Part shown: positions 42,537 to 51,162 of the stretch, in pieces | Layout of the letters: each line of letters starts with the position of its first letter | Numbering within the stretch: the stretch's first letter is position 1 | From: Megasphaera sp. UBA5897 | Lineage (GTDB): Bacteria; Bacillota; Negativicutes; Veillonellales; Megasphaeraceae | Direction of reading: 5' to 3' | Length of the DNA stretch: 62,657 nt | Assembly: GCA_002431345.1 (NCBI GenBank) | Contig: DJEN01000029.1 | Coordinates: 1-62,657 of the forward strand | The notes under the pieces: model-generated | Database searches by the model: none | Seen by the model: only the letters and a program-made list of their open reading frames with translations | Told to the model about the DNA's origin: nothing | Made by a program: the position numbers and the translations under genes

Positions 42537-42613
42537 TGTTTATTGTGAAAAGAACGAGTGGTAGTGTATAATAAAAGATATTGAATACTTAGCGTAGCCA
42601 AAGGAATTAGCTT

Positions 42614-43174
42614 ATGAGCAATATAACCGTAACATCGTTTGGCAGTCTGCCCGACGGACGAAACGTATAGTTGTATACATTGACTAACCGTAACGGCACA
42701 GCCCTTTCTGTCTGCACTTACGGCGGGCATGTGCAGGACACCCAATTTATAGGTGCCTTGATTGGACGCTGCAGTAACCGCATTGCTGGAGGAAAGCGTT
42801 GTATCCATGGCAGGGAGTATCAGCTTGAATGTAATAATGGCCGTAATTACCTCCATGGCGGCACGTGGATGGGGTTTCACAAGAAGCTTTGGCAGGCAGG
42901 AGAAACGGCTGAAGGATTAAAGCTTACGTATACGAGTCCTGATGGAGAAGAAAACTATCCGGGGACGCTGCAGGCAGCGGTTTGGTATGATTTGAGTGAA
43001 GATGATGCCTTTTCTATTCGGTATGAAGCCATGGCAGATGCCGATACAATCTGCAATTTAACAAATCATACGTATTTTAATCTTAACGGCTATGACAGCG
43101 GAAATGTACTGCAGCAGCTCATACAGTTGTTTGTGTATGAGACAGCTGTTTTATTTGTGCGCGATGGTTTTTAA
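42614..43174 (+). pseudogene. galM: Decayed aldose 1-epimerase (galactose mutarotase)
   Basis: The ATG at 42614 opens MSNITVTSFGSLPDGR, a normal GalM start, but codon 19 is TAG (42668-42670). Reading continues in frame with LYTLTNRNG, then a jump from GGHVQ to IGALIGRCSNRIAGG that lacks about 30 codons of the normal protein, followed by NNGRNYLHGG and LTNHTYFNLNG, which hold the two catalytic histidines. Similarity ends near LNGYDSGN; the last third, with the catalytic glutamate, is gone. Three separate defects make a working enzyme unlikely. Its frame runs into the 3' end of the next, opposite-strand gene. Confidence 0.85.
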
Positions 43175-43693
43175 TTCGATGGCTGTGTCGGAGATCGTTA
43201 GTGCGTCCGGTTCATTTCCCTGGATGATTTTAAAAATTTCGACAGGAACATAGGCTGTATTATGCACCAATATAGGAGCGGCTCCAAACGAGGTGGGCGT
43301 TGTCATGCCGACTGCACCGGGAATTGTCGTTACGGCACTGGAAAAATCTACGCCTAGGTATTGTGTTGTTTTCATATAGGGACCAGTAATCGTTACAGCC
43401 TGTTCAGCGGCATTCCAGGTTGTCGTAAATCCCAGGGCATCACTGACAGCGCGGGCTGGTACGAGCAGACAGCCGTTAAGCTGTAAAGGCTGCATGTCCA
43501 GCTTTTGACCATTGACAATCAGCGATTTGGATACGGCGTAAGATGAACTGTCCGTTAATGCATAATTAGGCATGTCGTGGCGAATTATTTTCGGCATATC
43601 TTGTGCCGGTGATGCGGCAAAGGCTGCGGCAGTAAAGGCTGCGGTGGTCATGCTTAATGTAGTTATAGTGAGAATACGAGAGAGCTTTTTCAT
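43151..43693 (-). CDS. Secreted protein with copper-amine-oxidase-N-like domain
   Basis: 180 residues. Signal peptide (cleavage after AAFA, near residue 29). Residues 60-115 (VNGQKLDMQPLQLNGCLLVPARAVSDALG...TTWNAAEQAVTI) match the Cu_amine_oxidN1 stalk domain common in Firmicutes envelope proteins; a second weaker copy (APILVHNTAYVPVEIF) follows. Probably cell-surface, not an oxidase. ATG 43693 is nine bases from AGGAGG. Confidence 0.8.
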   Translation of the reverse strand: MKKLSRILTITTLSMTTAAFTAAAFAASPAQDMPKIIRHDMPNYALTDSSSYAVSKSLIVNGQKLDMQPLQLNGCLLVPARAVSDALGFTTTWNAAEQAVTITGPYMKTTQYLGVDFSSAVTTIPGAVGMTTPTSFGAAPILVHNTAYVPVEIFKIIQGNEPDALTISDTAIELKTIAHK

Positions 43694-43813
43694 AACATAT
43701 AGCCTCCTTTGATGTATAGATGTATATACATAATAGTATAGCAAAAAATACATATACATATAGAGAAAAAACGACAATTGTCACTAAACTGTAACAATTG
43801 TCGTTTGAATGCC

Positions 43814-44776
43814 TTACAAAATAGATTCGGAAAAGTCGAGGCCTTCATTGGTTGCGTAATACGTGCCTTCTTTTTCTCCTGGCTCGATATACTTTTTATC
43901 CAGCAGTGTCTGCAGCATCGCCTGATTTACCGGATTAGGTGCAAACATTTCTTCCGGTGTGCATTCTTCACGTTCTACTGCGGCAATGATACTTGCCAGC
44001 TGCTGTTCCTGTGCGGGGTCTTTGTATAGATAATGGATGGCAGGAAGGTACATAGGATATTCTTGCTTGGCTTTGATAAGAAATTGACCGGTAGCAGCGG
44101 CAGCGCTCAACGTATTTTTTTCATCCAGTTCAATATCCATTTCTTGGCAAATCACAGAAAGCTGGTTGGAAGAAAAATGATAGAGCTTTTTGGCTGTTTC
44201 CAGCGTGTCAATATAATGGACTGGTGGCATATCGATGCCGTATATTTTTAATGCATGGGCAACGCATCCCAACACATACGAAGCGTGATGAGCTACCAGC
44301 GTATGCGTTGTGAAATACTCTTTCATGCCGGCATTCCAATATTCGCCGAATTCATCGGCTTTACTGAGAATTTCCCATGTTAATTCCGGATGTCCCTTAA
44401 TCGAGGAAAACGCTTCAGGAGGACGGACATAAAAATAATGCGTATCTTTTAGTTCTCCCTTTTCAAATTCTGCAAAGCCAATTAAGCAGATAGAATACGG
44501 CTGTTTATTGGCAAGGGTTACAGATACGGCTGTAAATGCCTGCGGATATCGGTGCAGCTGGCTTCCCGCTGGCAGCGGATACGTATAATATCCGTTTTGC
44601 GGTGTTACGTCGTATTGGTGCAGTTGTTTTACGTGCACATGTTTTTTGGCTGCCAAGTCTTTTTGGTGCTGTGCTTTTTGCTGCCGCTTGCGATAGGAAG
44701 TCGTAAGTGAGTAAATAACAGCCCCAAAGAATACTAATGCGACGAGCGTACCACCGATGTGAAGTAATGAATCCAT
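43814..44776 (-). CDS. Membrane-anchored DnaQ-like exonuclease fold with all catalytic residues lost
   Basis: 320 residues. One N-terminal membrane helix (about 8-28), a basic linker, then an exonuclease-like domain (about residues 78-245) and a C-terminal region ending like a winged helix (LLDKKYIEPG...YYATNEG). The domain lines up with DEDDh exonucleases (FTAV-x-x-x-LANKQPYSICLIGFAEFEKGE; LVAHHASY; NTLSAAAA). But the usual D-x-E reads S-x-T, the second Asp is Val, and the His and last Asp are Lys and Ala. It therefore cannot cut by the known mechanism. A binding or scaffolding role is possible. Confidence 0.7.
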   Translation of the reverse strand: MDSLLHIGGTLVALVFFGAVIYSLTTSYRKRQQKAQHQKDLAAKKHVHVKQLHQYDVTPQNGYYTYPLPAGSQLHRYPQAFTAVSVTLANKQPYSICLIGFAEFEKGELKDTHYFYVRPPEAFSSIKGHPELTWEILSKADEFGEYWNAGMKEYFTTHTLVAHHASYVLGCVAHALKIYGIDMPPVHYIDTLETAKKLYHFSSNQLSVICQEMDIELDEKNTLSAAAATGQFLIKAKQEYPMYLPAIHYLYKDPAQEQQLASIIAAVEREECTPEEMFAPNPVNQAMLQTLLDKKYIEPGEKEGTYYATNEGLDFSESIL

Positions 44777-44811
44777 GCTATCAAATCCTTTATGTTAAAA
44801 TGATGTTGCCT

Positions 44812-45261
44812 TTAGTTGGTAAATGTGTGGTAAAAGGTCATATTGTAACAGCTGAAAAAGGCATTGTCTGCGGCTTTGCCATTGACCGAATATCTGTCAC
44901 AGAGATTTACTTCCGGATTTGCAATAGGCGTAACGGGTGATGGTGTACCGTCTTCCGTGTAGATACAGGTTCCAATCGTCTGCGCTTTTACAGTTTGCCC
45001 TTTAAAGTTGTAGAAAAAATTATTTTCGTATCCCGTGGCCGTATTCGTTGTATAATCATAGGTGATGACAGTCGCGCGAATCATGTAGTATGGCGGATCG
45101 TAACGAACGTTTTGAATGGAAGTCGTATCAATATATGACTCTGTCGTATCGTCGTGGCCGACTTGAATATAACGGGGATTATCGTCAAAGAACATAGCTG
45201 AAACCAGCATAGATCCTGTGAGCGTAAGCATGGCGAGTAACGCTGTAATTTTTCGTAGCAT
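44812..45261 (-). CDS. Secreted protein of unknown function (surface-adhesin-E-like)
   Basis: 149 residues, signal peptide (cleavage near VSA, residue 22). The pattern RYIQVGHDDTTESYIDTTSI then alternating beta strands (YMIRATVITYDY, NNFFYNFKGQTVKAQTIGTC) resembles small surface-adhesin-E-like proteins; similarity is weak. Two cysteine pairs could form disulfides. The ribosome site AAAGGAGATTTTGG closely matches that of the secreted gene at 20267-21127. Confidence 0.6.
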   Translation of the reverse strand: MLRKITALLAMLTLTGSMLVSAMFFDDNPRYIQVGHDDTTESYIDTTSIQNVRYDPPYYMIRATVITYDYTTNTATGYENNFFYNFKGQTVKAQTIGTCIYTEDGTPSPVTPIANPEVNLCDRYSVNGKAADNAFFSCYNMTFYHTFTN

Positions 45262-45314
45262 AAGCCAAAATCTCCTTTCAAGATGCCATTTTTACTAAAA
45301 TAAATACGCGGTGC

Positions 45315-45377
45315 ATGCAGATATATGATATACTGCATATACCTTTTCTATTATACGGGAATGAAAAAAATTTACAA
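45315..45377 (-). promoter_or_regulatory. Promoter with palindrome before the surface-adhesin-like gene
   Basis: Minus strand TTGTAA (45372-45377), 16-bp spacer, TATAAT (45350-45355). A 24-bp near-palindrome at 45315-45338 (arms ATGCAG and CTGCAT around an AT-repeat core) lies in the early transcript. Candidate operator or leader hairpin. Confidence 0.5.
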
Positions 45378-45521
45378 CACCTGCAGCCGCTTTTATGATA
45401 AATTGAGATGTATGATTTGAAGGATTCTATAAAATGCAAGTAGGAATTTATGATAGAAAGTCGAATTATTACTATATACGAATAAGGAACATGCACTGCG
45501 TATGCAGAAGGAGGTAATATT

Positions 45522-46010
45522 GTGGGGAAAACGACAGAAGAACATCCCTTGAGAGCGGCTATCCTGACCATCAGCAACAGCCGGTCTTTTTCAGATGACA
45601 CGAATGGGTTGATGATTCAGTCAGCACTGGCAAACAGCGGCCATCAGGTAGTAGATTATGAAATTGTAAAAGATGATAAAGATGAAATTAATCGCCATAT
45701 ACACGAATGGGTATGCAGCGTGGATGTGATTATTACGAGCGGCGGCACAGGACTTCCCAAACGGGATGTCACGTTGGAAACCATTATGCCGCAGTTTGAA
45801 AAAGAAATCCAGGGCTTTTCTGAAATGATGACCTATTTTGCCTATCGCCGTGTGTGCGGCGTGCAGGCGCTGGCATATCGCTCGGCTGCCGGTATTATTC
45901 ATCAGTGCCTGGTATTTTGTTTGCCGGGACTGCCGCAGCTGATAAAAGTGGGCATGGATAAAATTATTTTGCCGGAATTGTTCCACTTGTATACGGAAAT
46001 ACGAAAATAA
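45522..46010 (+). CDS. moaB: Molybdenum cofactor biosynthesis protein MoaB/MogA
   Basis: 162 residues. TSGGTGLPKRDVT (molybdopterin-binding loop) and the MogA fold with ILTISNSRS at the N terminus. Adenylates molybdopterin before metal insertion; the Mo-hydroxylase at 5.6-9.2 kb is a likely user. Starts with GTG, eight bases after AAGGAGG. Alone between other units. Confidence 0.9.
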   Translation: MGKTTEEHPLRAAILTISNSRSFSDDTNGLMIQSALANSGHQVVDYEIVKDDKDEINRHIHEWVCSVDVIITSGGTGLPKRDVTLETIMPQFEKEIQGFSEMMTYFAYRRVCGVQALAYRSAAGIIHQCLVFCLPGLPQLIKVGMDKIILPELFHLYTEIRK

Positions 46011-46021
46011 TCATAAGTTGT

Positions 46022-46059
46022 ATCCACCTAATAGCCTGAATATATTAGGTGGATTTTTT
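46022..46059 (+). terminator. Terminator after moaB
   Basis: ATCCACCTAATA pairs with TATTAGGTGGAT, then six T. Confidence 0.9.
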
Positions 46060-46215
46060 ATTGTTTTACAGATATCCTTGAACGCGTTTGCAGTGAAGAC
46101 GCCGTGTATAGAAAAGACGTATAGCAGAGATATGGTGTATGTATTGCTGCAGGCAAAAAAGCGTGTTGGAGATATGATATAATAGGAAGTATATTTTTTG
46201 GGGGAGGAAAAAACA

Positions 46216-46788
46216 ATGCCGGGAACATGTATATTAGTAACGGGAGGAGCCAAAAGCGGCAAAAGCGTTTTTGCTGAAACGTATCTGAAGACGTGTACAG
46301 GACGAAAAATCTATGCGGCAACGGCCAAGGCGTTGGATGAAGAAATGAAGCGGAAAATTGCTGCGCATCAAAAACGGCGGCCCAGCAGCTGGCAGACTGT
46401 AGAAATGCCGTATGACATGCCGGCCAGGATGCCGCAGATTTTACAAGCGGCCGATGTGGTATTGGTGGATTGCCTGACGATGTATTTTTCTAATTTTTTA
46501 TTTGCCCATGAAGAAGAAGCCGACGGCGTGATTATAGAAAAAGCACTGCAGGAGATGGAACAGACTTGCCGGTGCATTCATGCATCAGATGGGAAAAAAG
46601 TCGTGTTTGTTACCAATGAATTGGGCTGCGGTATTGTGCCGATGGGACGCATCAGCCGGCTGTACCGGGAATTAATTGGCGTAGTGAATCAGAAAGCGGC
46701 AGCAGAAGCGGCAGAAGTGTATGCGACTATTTGCGGTATTACGATAGAACTAAAAAGCCGCCAAGTGCAGCTGGGAGGTACCGTATGA
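46216..46788 (+). CDS. cobU: Adenosylcobinamide kinase/guanylyltransferase CobU
   Basis: 190 residues. P-loop GGAKSGKS (residues 10-17) and DCLTMYFSN; in family members the kinase and guanylyltransferase steps attach GDP to adenosylcobinamide. I chose the ATG at 46216 after GGGGGAGG. Its stop overlaps cobS (ATGA). A TATAAT lies near 46178; no B12 riboswitch is apparent. Confidence 0.93.
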   Translation: MPGTCILVTGGAKSGKSVFAETYLKTCTGRKIYAATAKALDEEMKRKIAAHQKRRPSSWQTVEMPYDMPARMPQILQAADVVLVDCLTMYFSNFLFAHEEEADGVIIEKALQEMEQTCRCIHASDGKKVVFVTNELGCGIVPMGRISRLYRELIGVVNQKAAAEAAEVYATICGITIELKSRQVQLGGTV

Positions 46789-47549
46789 AGTCTTTTTTGA
46801 TTGCGCTGCAGTTTTTATCCCGTATCCAGCTTGTCAGACAAACGGTTTGGACGAATGAGGACTTTGGACGGGCTGTTTTATTTTTTCCATTAGTAGGATG
46901 GCTTATCGGTATCCTGCTTGCTTTGCTGTATGCAGGCTGCAGCGTTATCGTAGGTGAACCGTATCGGTCGCTGTTTGTCGTGGCAGCTTGGTTTTTTATT
47001 ACAGGGGGACTGCATGCTGACGGTTTTATGGATACGGCTGACGGCATATTTTCCGGCAGAAGCCGTGAACGGATGCTGGAGATTTTAAAAGACAGCTGTG
47101 TAGGGTCCAACGGTATTATTGCGTTCTTCTTTTTAGCTTCGTTAAAAATTGCCTTCTTGGCTAATTGTTCTCCGGATATGGCATTGGCGGCGCTGGCAGG
47201 CATTCCGGCAGCAGTCCGGTTTGGCACGCTGATTAGCATTTTTCAGTTTCCCTATGCCCGAAAGCAAGGACTGGGAAAAGCATTCCGGCAGTATGCGCCG
47301 TCGTATACGATGAAGGGTGCCTTTGTTCTGGCACTGCTGCCTGTGATATACAGCGGTTTTTTGTATGTATTTCTTTTGGGAGCTGCCATGCTGTTTTCTT
47401 TGGCTGCGAACCGGTATTTGACCCGCATTTTGGGAGGTGTCACCGGGGATACCTATGGGGCTGTCTTGGAAGGCAGCGAAATGGCTTTGTTGGGACTGGT
47501 GTTTCTCCTTTCTGTTGTGTCTGTTCATCTGGGGGGAAATTCGCTATAA
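46785..47549 (+). CDS. cobS: Adenosylcobinamide-GDP ribazoletransferase CobS
   Basis: 254 residues with several membrane helices. The acidic motif LHADGFMDTADG binds metal and substrate; joins alpha-ribazole phosphate to adenosylcobinamide-GDP in the final step of B12 assembly. Start chosen at the ATG overlapping cobU, 6 bases after GGGAGG. Confidence 0.93.
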   Translation: MKSFLIALQFLSRIQLVRQTVWTNEDFGRAVLFFPLVGWLIGILLALLYAGCSVIVGEPYRSLFVVAAWFFITGGLHADGFMDTADGIFSGRSRERMLEILKDSCVGSNGIIAFFFLASLKIAFLANCSPDMALAALAGIPAAVRFGTLISIFQFPYARKQGLGKAFRQYAPSYTMKGAFVLALLPVIYSGFLYVFLLGAAMLFSLAANRYLTRILGGVTGDTYGAVLEGSEMALLGLVFLLSVVSVHLGGNSL

Positions 47550-47620
47550 TAAAACATAAGCTGTCAGACAGCTGGCAGAAAAGATAGATAACAGTATATT
47601 CCTGCAGGAGGATTATGAAT

Positions 47621-48271
47621 ATGATAAAACTATATTTGGTTCGTCATGGCGAAACAGACGGCAACGTACAGCAATGGTATCAAGGCTCGACAGACGTGCC
47701 GCTGAATGCGCGGGGCATTGCACAGGCCAACTGCCTGAGCCAATTTTTGAAGTCCGTTCATTTTGACGGCATATACAGCAGTACGCTGCAGCGGGCCAGA
47801 AAGACAGCGGAGATTGTAGCAAAGCCGCACGGATTGGCTGTACAGTCCTATGATGCGCTGCGGGAAATTAATTTTGGCGTCTGGGAAGGACACACGTATC
47901 AAGAAATTACCGAGAAGTGGCCGGGAGAAATTGAAGCCTTTTACGATTCTGACGGCACATTGCCGGCTCATGGCGGCGAATCTTTTTTAGAGGTAGAGCA
48001 GCGGATTACAGCGAAGACAAAAGAAATTTTGAGTCATCATAAAGATGGTGATACGGTGTTGATTGCATCTCACGGTGCTTCCATACGGTGCTTGCTCTTT
48101 GGCCTTTTGGGTCTGGATCTGCGGCGTATCTGGTGTTTCCAGCAATATAATACGGCGTTTAATATTATCGAGTATTACGGTGAAAAAAATGTCATGACGC
48201 TGATGAACTGCACGCAGCACCTGCAGGGAATGGCCGGCTATCAGGCACAATGGGATATGCCGAGTTTATGA
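47621..48271 (+). CDS. cobC: Alpha-ribazole phosphatase CobC-like histidine phosphatase
   Basis: 216 residues. LVRHGETDGN holds the phosphorylated histidine; a second catalytic region is SHGASIRCL. Placed after cobU-cobS, it probably dephosphorylates alpha-ribazole phosphate or adenosylcobalamin phosphate. Start is the second ATG (nine bases from AGGAGG, versus three for the first). Confidence 0.85.
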   Translation: MIKLYLVRHGETDGNVQQWYQGSTDVPLNARGIAQANCLSQFLKSVHFDGIYSSTLQRARKTAEIVAKPHGLAVQSYDALREINFGVWEGHTYQEITEKWPGEIEAFYDSDGTLPAHGGESFLEVEQRITAKTKEILSHHKDGDTVLIASHGASIRCLLFGLLGLDLRRIWCFQQYNTAFNIIEYYGEKNVMTLMNCTQHLQGMAGYQAQWDMPSL

Positions 48272-48280
48272 GGTGATACG

Positions 48281-48994
48281 ATGGCAAAAACAATGCGATT
48301 GGACAAACTGCTGGGGCACTGCGGCTGGGGCACCAGAAAGCAGCTGAAAGAATTGTGCAAAGGCGGGCATGTATGGGTTAATGGCCAATGCTGCAAAGAC
48401 AGCGCAGCCAAGGTAGACCCGCAGCTGGATACCGTGCAGGTAGATGGAGAAGCCGTGCAGTATGAAGAATTTTATTATCTTATGCTGTATAAGCCCCAGG
48501 GCGTGCTGTCGGCGACAGAAGACCGGTTTGCCAAAACGGTTTTGGACTTGCTGCCGCAGTCTTATCAGGGAGCCGGTATGTTTCCTGTTGGCCGGCTGGA
48601 TAAAGATACAACGGGGCTGCTGCTGCTGACGAATGACGGTACGTGGGCGCACCGCATTACGTCTCCTAAAAAGCACATCAATAAAGTGTATGAAGCCGTT
48701 GTGGACGGCAGTATTCCGGCAGATATAGAAGCACAGTTTCAAAAGGGCATCGTCCTGGCTGATGGTCTGCAGTGCCTGCCGGCGCATGCGGCAGTGACAG
48801 GAGTGCAGACACTGGATATTACGGTGCAGGAAGGGAAATACCATCAAGTCAAGCGGATGTGCGCGGCAGTGGGCCTTACTGTAACGGCACTGCACCGCCG
48901 TTCTATTGGTGCGCTCATGCTGGACGGCTCATTGAAACCGGGACAGTACCGCAGCTTGGCGCAGGAAGAAAAAGATTTGCCGTTTTGCGAATAA
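48281..48994 (+). CDS. 16S rRNA pseudouridine synthase (RsuA/RluB family)
   Basis: 237 residues. S4 RNA-binding domain (MRLDKLLGHCGWGTRKQLK, 5-60), then a catalytic domain with GRLDKDTTGLLLLTNDG (catalytic Asp). Modifies rRNA; RsuA-like by length and motif. Starts ten bases after cobC. Confidence 0.88.
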   Translation: MAKTMRLDKLLGHCGWGTRKQLKELCKGGHVWVNGQCCKDSAAKVDPQLDTVQVDGEAVQYEEFYYLMLYKPQGVLSATEDRFAKTVLDLLPQSYQGAGMFPVGRLDKDTTGLLLLTNDGTWAHRITSPKKHINKVYEAVVDGSIPADIEAQFQKGIVLADGLQCLPAHAAVTGVQTLDITVQEGKYHQVKRMCAAVGLTVTALHRRSIGALMLDGSLKPGQYRSLAQEEKDLPFCE

Positions 48995-49010
48995 TCACAA
49001 CGTAAAGTGT

Positions 49011-49039
49011 TTGTAATAATGACGGTTGTATGGTATCAT
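49011..49039 (+). promoter_or_regulatory. Promoter of pepP-efp
   Basis: TTGTAA (49011-49016), 17-bp spacer, TATCAT (49034-49039) with TGG extension. Confidence 0.6.
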
Positions 49040-49070
49040 TAAAGATAATTGAATAAATATGGGTGATACT

Positions 49071-50138
49071 ATGATAGAAGAAAGAATTACCCGCCTGCGT
49101 CAGTTTCTGCACGAACATACAGCAGACGGAGTTGTCATTGTTCAGCCTGAAAATTTACGGTATTTTAGTGGATTTACAGGCGGAGAAGGGGCCTTGGTGC
49201 TCAGTGAAGACCAAGCCGTTTTGTGGACAGATTCCCGTTATACGGAGCAAGCCGCTCAGCAGTCCGGAACCTGGTATACAGTAAAAAATCACATGGGCAG
49301 CCTTACGGGCTGTATAGGTCAGTCGCTGGAAGAAATGGGCATACAGACAGCGGTATATGAAGAAAATTTTTTGACGCATTATATGTATGAAAATATTGCC
49401 GCAGATTGTGAATGCTATTTCCAGGCAGAAGATTTGACGCAGCTTCGGGCTGTCAAAGAACCATATGAGTTGGAAGCTACGCGCAAAGCAAGCCAAATTG
49501 CCGACCAAGCTTTTGCCGATTTGCTGCCGTACATCAAGCCGGGTGTCACAGAAAAAGAACTAGCAGCCCGCTTGGAAAGCAATATGCTGCTTTTGGGCTC
49601 AGAAGAAAAATCATTTACAACGATTGCCGCTTCCGGCAAACGGTCTGCTATGCCGCATGGCACGGCCAGCACCAAAGTTGTCGAAAAGGGCGATTTTCTG
49701 ACCTTTGATTTTGGAGCTGTTTGGGAAGGTTATCATTCTGATATGACGCGTACTGTCGTCGTTGGCAAAGCGACGCAGGCCCAAAAAGATTTTTATGCGC
49801 TGGTATTAGAAGGACAGAAACTGGGCGTATCCATAATCAAGGAAGGTTTGTCGTGTCAAGACGCGGATGATACTGTTCGCCAGTATTTTGCCAACCATGA
49901 CATGGCACAGTATTTTACGCATGCATTGGGACATGGGACGGGGCTTGAAATTCATGAACAGCCTGTTCTTTCACCGCGTTCACAAGGCGTGCTGAAGAAA
50001 AATATGATAGTCACGGTAGAACCGGGACTGTACATAGAAGGCAAATACGGTGTCCGCATAGAGGATTCCGTTGCCGTTACAGCTACTGGCTGTGAAATAC
50101 TAACCAAAACATCAAAAGAATTGATGGAGCTGTTATAG
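49071..50138 (+). CDS. pepP: Xaa-Pro aminopeptidase (M24B)
   Basis: 355 residues. N-terminal creatinase-like domain (1-130), M24 domain with metal ligands in DFGAVWEGYHSDMTRT, HALGHGTGLEIHE, VEPGLYIEG and RIEDSV. Cuts the N-terminal residue before proline. I chose ATG 49071, seven bases after GGGTGA; the earlier ATG at 49059 lacks a ribosome site. Next to efp as in many Firmicutes. Confidence 0.92.
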   Translation: MIEERITRLRQFLHEHTADGVVIVQPENLRYFSGFTGGEGALVLSEDQAVLWTDSRYTEQAAQQSGTWYTVKNHMGSLTGCIGQSLEEMGIQTAVYEENFLTHYMYENIAADCECYFQAEDLTQLRAVKEPYELEATRKASQIADQAFADLLPYIKPGVTEKELAARLESNMLLLGSEEKSFTTIAASGKRSAMPHGTASTKVVEKGDFLTFDFGAVWEGYHSDMTRTVVVGKATQAQKDFYALVLEGQKLGVSIIKEGLSCQDADDTVRQYFANHDMAQYFTHALGHGTGLEIHEQPVLSPRSQGVLKKNMIVTVEPGLYIEGKYGVRIEDSVAVTATGCEILTKTSKELMELL

Positions 50139-50150
50139 GAGGAATTAGAC

Positions 50151-50708
50151 ATGATTACAAGTAATGATTTTAGACCAGGTGTAACCATCGAAATCGATGG
50201 CCAGGTATGGCAGGTAGTTGAATTCCAGCATGTAAAACCTGGTAAAGGGGCAGCCTTTGTTCGCGCTAAGATTAAAAACCTCGAAACGGGCGCTGTAGTA
50301 GAACGTACCTGGAATGCAGGCGAAAAAGTACAGGATGGCCACGTAGACCGCCGTCAGATGCAGTACCTCTATGAAAATGAAGGCATGTACTGTTTCATGG
50401 ATAACGAAACATACGAACAGATTGAATTGAACAAAGACACATTAGGCACGGCTGTCAACTTCTTGAAAGAAGATATGACCGTATCCGTTATGATGTTTAA
50501 AGGCAAAGTCATCGGTATCGACCTTCCTGCTTCTGTAGAATTGAAAGTAGTAGAAACGGAACCGGGTGTTCGCGGTGATACAGCAACCGGTGCTACGAAA
50601 CCGGCTAAATTGGAAACTGGCTATGTAGTTAAAGTGCCTCTCTTCATCAACCAGGACGAAGTTATCCAGATTGATACAAGAACAGGCCAGTATACAGGCA
50701 GAGCATAA
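50151..50708 (+). CDS. efp: Elongation factor P
   Basis: 185 residues. Three beta-barrel domains. The tip loop KPGKGAAF has K32 where the modified lysine usually sits. Relieves ribosome stalling at polyproline. AGGAGGAAT precedes the ATG; 12 bp after pepP. Confidence 0.96.
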   Translation: MITSNDFRPGVTIEIDGQVWQVVEFQHVKPGKGAAFVRAKIKNLETGAVVERTWNAGEKVQDGHVDRRQMQYLYENEGMYCFMDNETYEQIELNKDTLGTAVNFLKEDMTVSVMMFKGKVIGIDLPASVELKVVETEPGVRGDTATGATKPAKLETGYVVKVPLFINQDEVIQIDTRTGQYTGRA

Positions 50709-50728
50709 GCATACAAAGGATTACTTTA

Positions 50729-50757
50729 AAAGCGATGAGTTTCTCATCGCTTTTTGT
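50729..50757 (+). terminator. Terminator after efp
   Basis: AAAAGCGATGAG pairs with CTCATCGCTTTT, loop TTT. Confidence 0.9.
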
Positions 50758-50781
50758 GAATTTTATGAATGGTGAATCGAC

Positions 50782-51162
50782 ATGGAAACGACGGAAACCA
50801 ACCTATTAGGCAGCATACACATGACACAGCGCGTTATTTCTATTATTGCCTCGCAGACGGCGGCTTCTGTACCGGAAGTAGCTGCCTTGGATGCTACTAT
50901 TGCAGAAACAGCAGCCCGGAAAGTCGGCAGAGTTAATCCGGCCCAAGGCGTAGATACGACGATTGACGGTATATACGCCGATATTACCGTTCGGCTGTTG
51001 GTGCGGTACAACTGCCGGATTCCGGATATGGCGCTGGCTGTGCAGAAAAAAGTAAAAGATGCAGTGGAAGCCATGACGGGGTGCCGTGTGCATGCGGTTC
51101 ATGTGATGGTACAGGACATCGTTTTTCCAGAAAAGAGCACAGAAGGGATTCGTCATGACTAA
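50782..51162 (+). CDS. Asp23/Gls24 family envelope-stress protein (first of pair)
   Basis: 126 residues. Asp23 fold with the alternating V-P-E-V-A pattern and YADITVRLLVRYNCRIPDMA; function is likely envelope or stress related. No transmembrane segment. Its stop overlaps the next gene by eight bases. Confidence 0.83.
   Translation: METTETNLLGSIHMTQRVISIIASQTAASVPEVAALDATIAETAARKVGRVNPAQGVDTTIDGIYADITVRLLVRYNCRIPDMALAVQKKVKDAVEAMTGCRVHAVHVMVQDIVFPEKSTEGIRHD

Noticed and set aside
42461..42600. Firmicutes S4 leader RNA
   Set aside because: The -35/-10 pair at 42508-42536 leaves no room for the structured leader.
46060..46215. Cobalamin riboswitch ahead of cobU
   Set aside because: No B12 box (GCCACTG) or matching structure found; only a simple promoter-like TATAAT near 46178.
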